This document shows, one piece after another, positions 60,914 through 64,000 of a DNA stretch of 64,000 nucleotides. This stretch comes from Acidobacteriota bacterium (GTDB lineage: Bacteria > Acidobacteriota > Blastocatellia > Pyrinomonadales > Pyrinomonadaceae). Position 1 is the first letter of the stretch, and each line of letters opens with the position of its first letter. The notes beneath the pieces are model-generated. The model ran no database searches and was not told the origin of the DNA. It worked only from the letters and a program-made list of their open reading frames with translations. A program made the translations under genes and the position numbers. The DNA lies in contig JADJBB010000025.1 of the NCBI GenBank assembly GCA_016703965.1, positions 1,007,501 to 1,071,500 on the forward strand, given 5' to 3'.

Positions 60914-62809
60914 TCAGCGGGAGCCTGATCTGCCTTTTTTCGGCACGCCTGCGTCACTCTTCGTTTCAGGTGTTTTCTTCGCGACAGTATCTTTCAACGG
61001 TAGTTCAGGAATATTATCCGAAGCGATCAGGTTTTCCTGTTTGATCGGAGCGTCAGTTGGAACCTTCAATTCGTGTAAAAGCTGCTGAGCGATCTCTCGA
61101 AATACGGGAGCCGAAACCATTCCGCCATCGCGAGCACCGTTCTTTGGTTCGTCCATGATCACCGCGACGACAATCTCCGGATCGTCCGCCGGGGCCATGC
61201 CTACAAAAGTAGACATATAACGGCTCGAATCTACCCTATTTGACTTTGAGTTTACCTTCCACGCTGTTCCAGTTTTGCCAGCGGCGGTATAGCCGTTTAA
61301 TTGAGCCCTTTTTCCGGTCCCCGTCAGCACGACCTGCTTCAACATCGTCCGCATATTACGCGACGTCTCCGGCGTAACTACCTGCGTTTGTTGAGGTTGC
61401 GGCAACTCTCTCACTTCACCGCCAGGCGATTTGATCGCCTTTATGATCCGCGGTTGAACGCGTATTCCGTTGTTTGCTATCGTCGCAAAAGCACTGGCCA
61501 TTTGCAACGGAGACACTCCAATTTCATAGCCTATCGCCATGGATGCAAGTGAGTCTCCATTCCACTTGTCGGTTGGCTTCAAAAGTCCTGCCGTTTCCGC
61601 CGGAAGTTCGATCCCGGTCTTCGCTCCAAAACCCATCTTTTGGACCATTCCAAAGAAATCCTCTTTGCCGACACTCAGAGCAGTTTTGATCGCACACACA
61701 TTACTCGAGTGAGCGAGAGCCTGCGAATACGAAACGGTTCCGACGCCGTGTGAATCAGTAAAAATGTGATTGGCGACATCGATCGTCCCGTTACCGGCAC
61801 TGATCATGTCATTTGGATTAAAGAGCTTTTTCTCGAGTCCCGAGCTATAAGTAACTAGTTTGAAGACAGATCCCAGCGTGTACGCTGATTGAACGGCGTT
61901 ATTAACCAAATGTCCTGAGGTTTTCGGCGTGATCGTGTTCGGATCGAATGTTGGATAGTTCGCGAGGGCAAGTATCTCCCCGGTCTTTGGGTTAATAACT
62001 ACCGCGATCCCCGATTTCGCGTCAGCTTCGCGTACCCCTTTTTCCAGTTCCTGCTCGACCATGTACTGCAAGGCATAGTCGATCGTCAAATAGACATCGC
62101 CCGGAGCTTCGCGCTCAGCAACTTCCTCGTCATAAACACGCCCAAGGCGGTCACGTTCCTGGAGACTTCTGATCAGTTTACCGTGTAGGATGTCGTCCTG
62201 AGATTGCTCGATCCCTGCAACGCCATCGTCCTGATCATTACTAAAACCAACAACATGGGCCGCGATCGACTGTAGCGGATACGAGCGTTTCTGCTCATCT
62301 CTCCAGTGCAGTCCAGCAAATTTGGGGAGATCAGCTTTTCTGATGTCGGCGGAATCGAAAGATTTGTTTAATTTCTGTGAAACTTCCTCATCAAGTTTCT
62401 TGGCGATCGGAACATATCGTTTTTTAGACTCTTTCGCCTGCTGAAGCTGGGCCGCAAGTTGTCCTGCGTCCAATTTTAGGACTTTAGCAATAGATTCCGC
62501 TGCAGCACTTGTATCAGCCATCTCCGTTGGATCGGCGTAAAGGGTCTTCACTCGAAGGCTCATAGCTAATGCGCGGCTGTTTCGGTCGTAGATAGTACCG
62601 CGAAGCATTTGAGTTTGGCTTACGTTTTGCCTCATGTCCTGAGCTTTCTCCCGCAGCCATGAATGCTGGGTGACCTGCAAGTGAACAAGCCTTACGCTGA
62701 TGCCGCCTATCCACAAGACAAAAAAGGCCACGACGAGCATGAATCTCGTGTAGGCCACCTGCTTCATATTTCTTTTTTTCGGACGCCGTGTAATGTTCAT
62801 TTTCGTCAA
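60914..62809 (-). CDS. ftsI: Septal class B penicillin-binding protein (FtsI/PBP3)
   Basis: 631 residues. One N-terminal helix (MLVVAFFVLWIGGISVRL), a pedestal domain with RGTIYDRNSRALA (about 70-82), and a transpeptidase domain with SVFK (314-317, nucleophile Ser), SSN (368-370) and KTGTA (512-516). PASTA domains are absent. It cross-links septal peptidoglycan with FtsW. The frame stops at 60914 in GRSGSR. A +1 change at the A-run (60935-60940) opens a Lys/Glu-rich tail, ADQAPAEKEKPKDLKKSKDKK, running to 60784 and overlapping the murF start, so the true end is uncertain. Confidence 0.95.
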   Translation of the reverse strand: MTKMNITRRPKKRNMKQVAYTRFMLVVAFFVLWIGGISVRLVHLQVTQHSWLREKAQDMRQNVSQTQMLRGTIYDRNSRALAMSLRVKTLYADPTEMADTSAAAESIAKVLKLDAGQLAAQLQQAKESKKRYVPIAKKLDEEVSQKLNKSFDSADIRKADLPKFAGLHWRDEQKRSYPLQSIAAHVVGFSNDQDDGVAGIEQSQDDILHGKLIRSLQERDRLGRVYDEEVAEREAPGDVYLTIDYALQYMVEQELEKGVREADAKSGIAVVINPKTGEILALANYPTFDPNTITPKTSGHLVNNAVQSAYTLGSVFKLVTYSSGLEKKLFNPNDMISAGNGTIDVANHIFTDSHGVGTVSYSQALAHSSNVCAIKTALSVGKEDFFGMVQKMGFGAKTGIELPAETAGLLKPTDKWNGDSLASMAIGYEIGVSPLQMASAFATIANNGIRVQPRIIKAIKSPGGEVRELPQPQQTQVVTPETSRNMRTMLKQVVLTGTGKRAQLNGYTAAGKTGTAWKVNSKSNRVDSSRYMSTFVGMAPADDPEIVVAVIMDEPKNGARDGGMVSAPVFREIAQQLLHELKVPTDAPIKQENLIASDNIPELPLKDTVAKKTPETKSDAGVPKKGRSGSR

Positions 62810-62855
62810 AAACCTGGGAATCGTTTGCCGCTATTACTCAGTGGACGAAAGACAC

Positions 62856-63338
62856 CTATTCGGTGGAAACATTTCTCTTGGCTTCCTTCCCCGTTTTATC
62901 GGACTTATTGAATGAGGTTGTAATGGGTTTTGCAGTAGCTGCTACAGACGCCGTTTTAACGATGAGTGGCTGATCATTCTTGGAGGGAGCCGGAACTGCT
63001 TTCGCCTGTACCGGCTCAGCAGTCTGGGAGAGAGCAGGATCCGCCATTGGATCAAATAACCCTGCCTTTTTTGCCGCTTTCTTGATCTCATTCGGCGACA
63101 TCGACACTTCTTTCGCCAACAGCAGGCGGCGTTTTTCGGCCTCAAGCTGATCTATCTGCTTTCGGAGCCGGGAGTTCTTCATCCCGTAATCCATCGAAGA
63201 AAAATGCTGCGTTGCTGCAAAGAAAAAGCCGCTCGCGAGCGTCAACGTACTGACCAATATGAGTCCATAGGTCGTAAATCTCTTGGTTGAACTTGTTCGT
63301 TTGGCTGAAAGTGGCTGTTTTTCGTTTCTCTTGATCAT
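62856..63338 (-). CDS. ftsL: FtsL-like cell division protein
   Basis: 160 residues. A basic tail (1-20), one membrane helix (YGLILVSTLTLASGFFFAA), then a short coiled coil (NSRLRKQIDQLEAEKRRLLLAKE) with MSPNEIKKAAKKAGL, which is the FtsL-type end. A disordered Pro/Ala/Lys-rich tail of about 60 residues goes beyond the usual length. The gene lies between rsmH and ftsI, the canonical ftsL position, which is the main basis for the name. Confidence 0.8.
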   Translation of the reverse strand: MIKRNEKQPLSAKRTSSTKRFTTYGLILVSTLTLASGFFFAATQHFSSMDYGMKNSRLRKQIDQLEAEKRRLLLAKEVSMSPNEIKKAAKKAGLFDPMADPALSQTAEPVQAKAVPAPSKNDQPLIVKTASVAATAKPITTSFNKSDKTGKEAKRNVSTE

Positions 63339-63362
63339 TGGATCCTCCGGGGCACGGGCTTA

Positions 63363-64000
63363 CTAATTCTCTAACTTACGGCACGCTCGAAGTTTTGCAC
63401 TGCGTGAGCGCGAATTTCTTTCCATTTCAAACTCTGACGGCAAGATCGGCTTCCTCGTTAGGATCTCAACCTTTTTCGCCGCACCGCATATACATTGCGG
63501 GATTCTCGGTGGGCACTGGCATTTCCCCGCCAAGAGCTGAAACGCGTGTTTCACTATCCTGTCCTCAAGCGAGTGAAAGGTGATGATCGCGAGAACGCCG
63601 TTTGTTTTCAATACTTCGACGGAGTCGAAGATAAACTGTTTCAAAATATCAAGCTCGTGGTTTACAGCGATCCTCAGAGCTTGGAATGTTCGCGTTGCCG
63701 GGTGCGTCCGGTCTTTCGGGTTTGTCTTTACTGCCCTTCTGACAAGTTCAGCTAGCTCAAATGTCGTCGTTATCGGCGTGCCTGCGTCGCGTTTTTCAAT
63801 TATCCAGCGAGCGATCTTTCGCGACGCCCGTTCTTCGCCGAAGTTGTAAATAATGTTCGCCAATTCCTCGTGACTCAACCGATCGATCAATTCCGCCGCT
63901 GTCTCATCATCCGAGTCCTGATCCATCCGCATGTCGAGCGGGGCGTCGAAGCGAAAACTAAAACCACGACTGTCGCTATCAAGCTGTAGTGACGAAACTC
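63363..64000 (-). CDS. rsmH: 16S rRNA (cytosine1402-N4)-methyltransferase (cut by window edge)
   Basis: About 213 codons are present; the 5' end and SAM-binding start lie beyond 64000. The frame is open to the edge, reading SLQLDSDSRGFSFRFDAPLDMRMD before the internal ATG at 63932. Seen after that: EELANIIYNFGEERASRKIARWI, TFQALRIAVNHEL, LAIITFHSLEDRIVKHAF and the end SRSAKLRACRKLEN. It methylates C1402 in the ribosome decoding centre. It heads the visible part of the dcw cluster. Confidence 0.95.
   Translation of the reverse strand, partial: VSSLQLDSDSRGFSFRFDAPLDMRMDQDSDDETAAELIDRLSHEELANIIYNFGEERASRKIARWIIEKRDAGTPITTTFELAELVRRAVKTNPKDRTHPATRTFQALRIAVNHELDILKQFIFDSVEVLKTNGVLAIITFHSLEDRIVKHAFQLLAGKCQCPPRIPQCICGAAKKVEILTRKPILPSEFEMERNSRSRSAKLRACRKLEN

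Overview
The window looks like chromosomal DNA of a Gram-negative, diderm bacterium of moderate GC content. The best guess is an Acidobacteriota member of the Blastocatellia/Pyrinomonadaceae kind. This is an inference from gene content: Kdo synthesis genes, NtrY/NtrX, PT-rich P-domain surface proteins, several secreted zinc peptidases, a zinc-ribbon/DUF4190-like protein, and many small inverted repeat pairs. No rRNA or species marker is present. Nearly all DNA is coding and most genes lie on the minus strand.

Layout. 1-9800: tRNA-Gly(CCC) and a minus-strand CMP-Kdo cluster, read kdsB, two small membrane proteins, pyrG, formyltransferase, polysaccharide deacetylase, kdsA, inactive M1-peptidase homologue, small secreted protein, kdsC. 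9800-18000: CPBP protease, FecR-domain protein, GAF/PP2C phosphatase, ImmA/IrrE-like protein, lone nuoI, DUF4190-like protein, ndk, thioesterase, sucD. 18165-22817: two FtsX/MacB-type permeases, a coiled-coil protein and an unusually short ABC ATPase. 22900-34500: a 1.1-kb-residue repeat-rich surface protein, a frameshifted DUF5117-type metalloprotease, a frameshifted membrane protein, an M3 peptidase and a CapA lipoprotein. 34500-44300: zinc-ribbon protein, NtrX/NtrY, CPBP protease, nadC, paired small lipoproteins and a 21-bp tandem repeat. 44303-49600: valS, a response regulator with a long acidic linker, pdxA. 49616-64000: the division and cell wall cluster, read rsmH (cut by the window edge), ftsL, ftsI, murF, mraY, murD, ftsW, murG, murC, ftsQ, ftsA, ftsZ. 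murE, murB and ddl are not in it.

Two themes stand out. First, at least six families of short inverted repeat pairs (REPIN-like) are scattered here, and two of them sit in frame inside valS, adding surface loops to an essential enzyme, much as Rickettsia palindromic elements do. Second, four genes (murG among them) are interrupted by small indels, and ftsI may have a fifth in its tail. Since murG is essential, I read most of these as base-calling or assembly indels rather than true gene loss, but the metalloprotease break could be real.

The dcw genes make and polymerise peptidoglycan precursor and build the divisome; the kds/pyrG cluster supplies CTP and CMP-Kdo for lipopolysaccharide core, next to two glycan-modifying enzymes.
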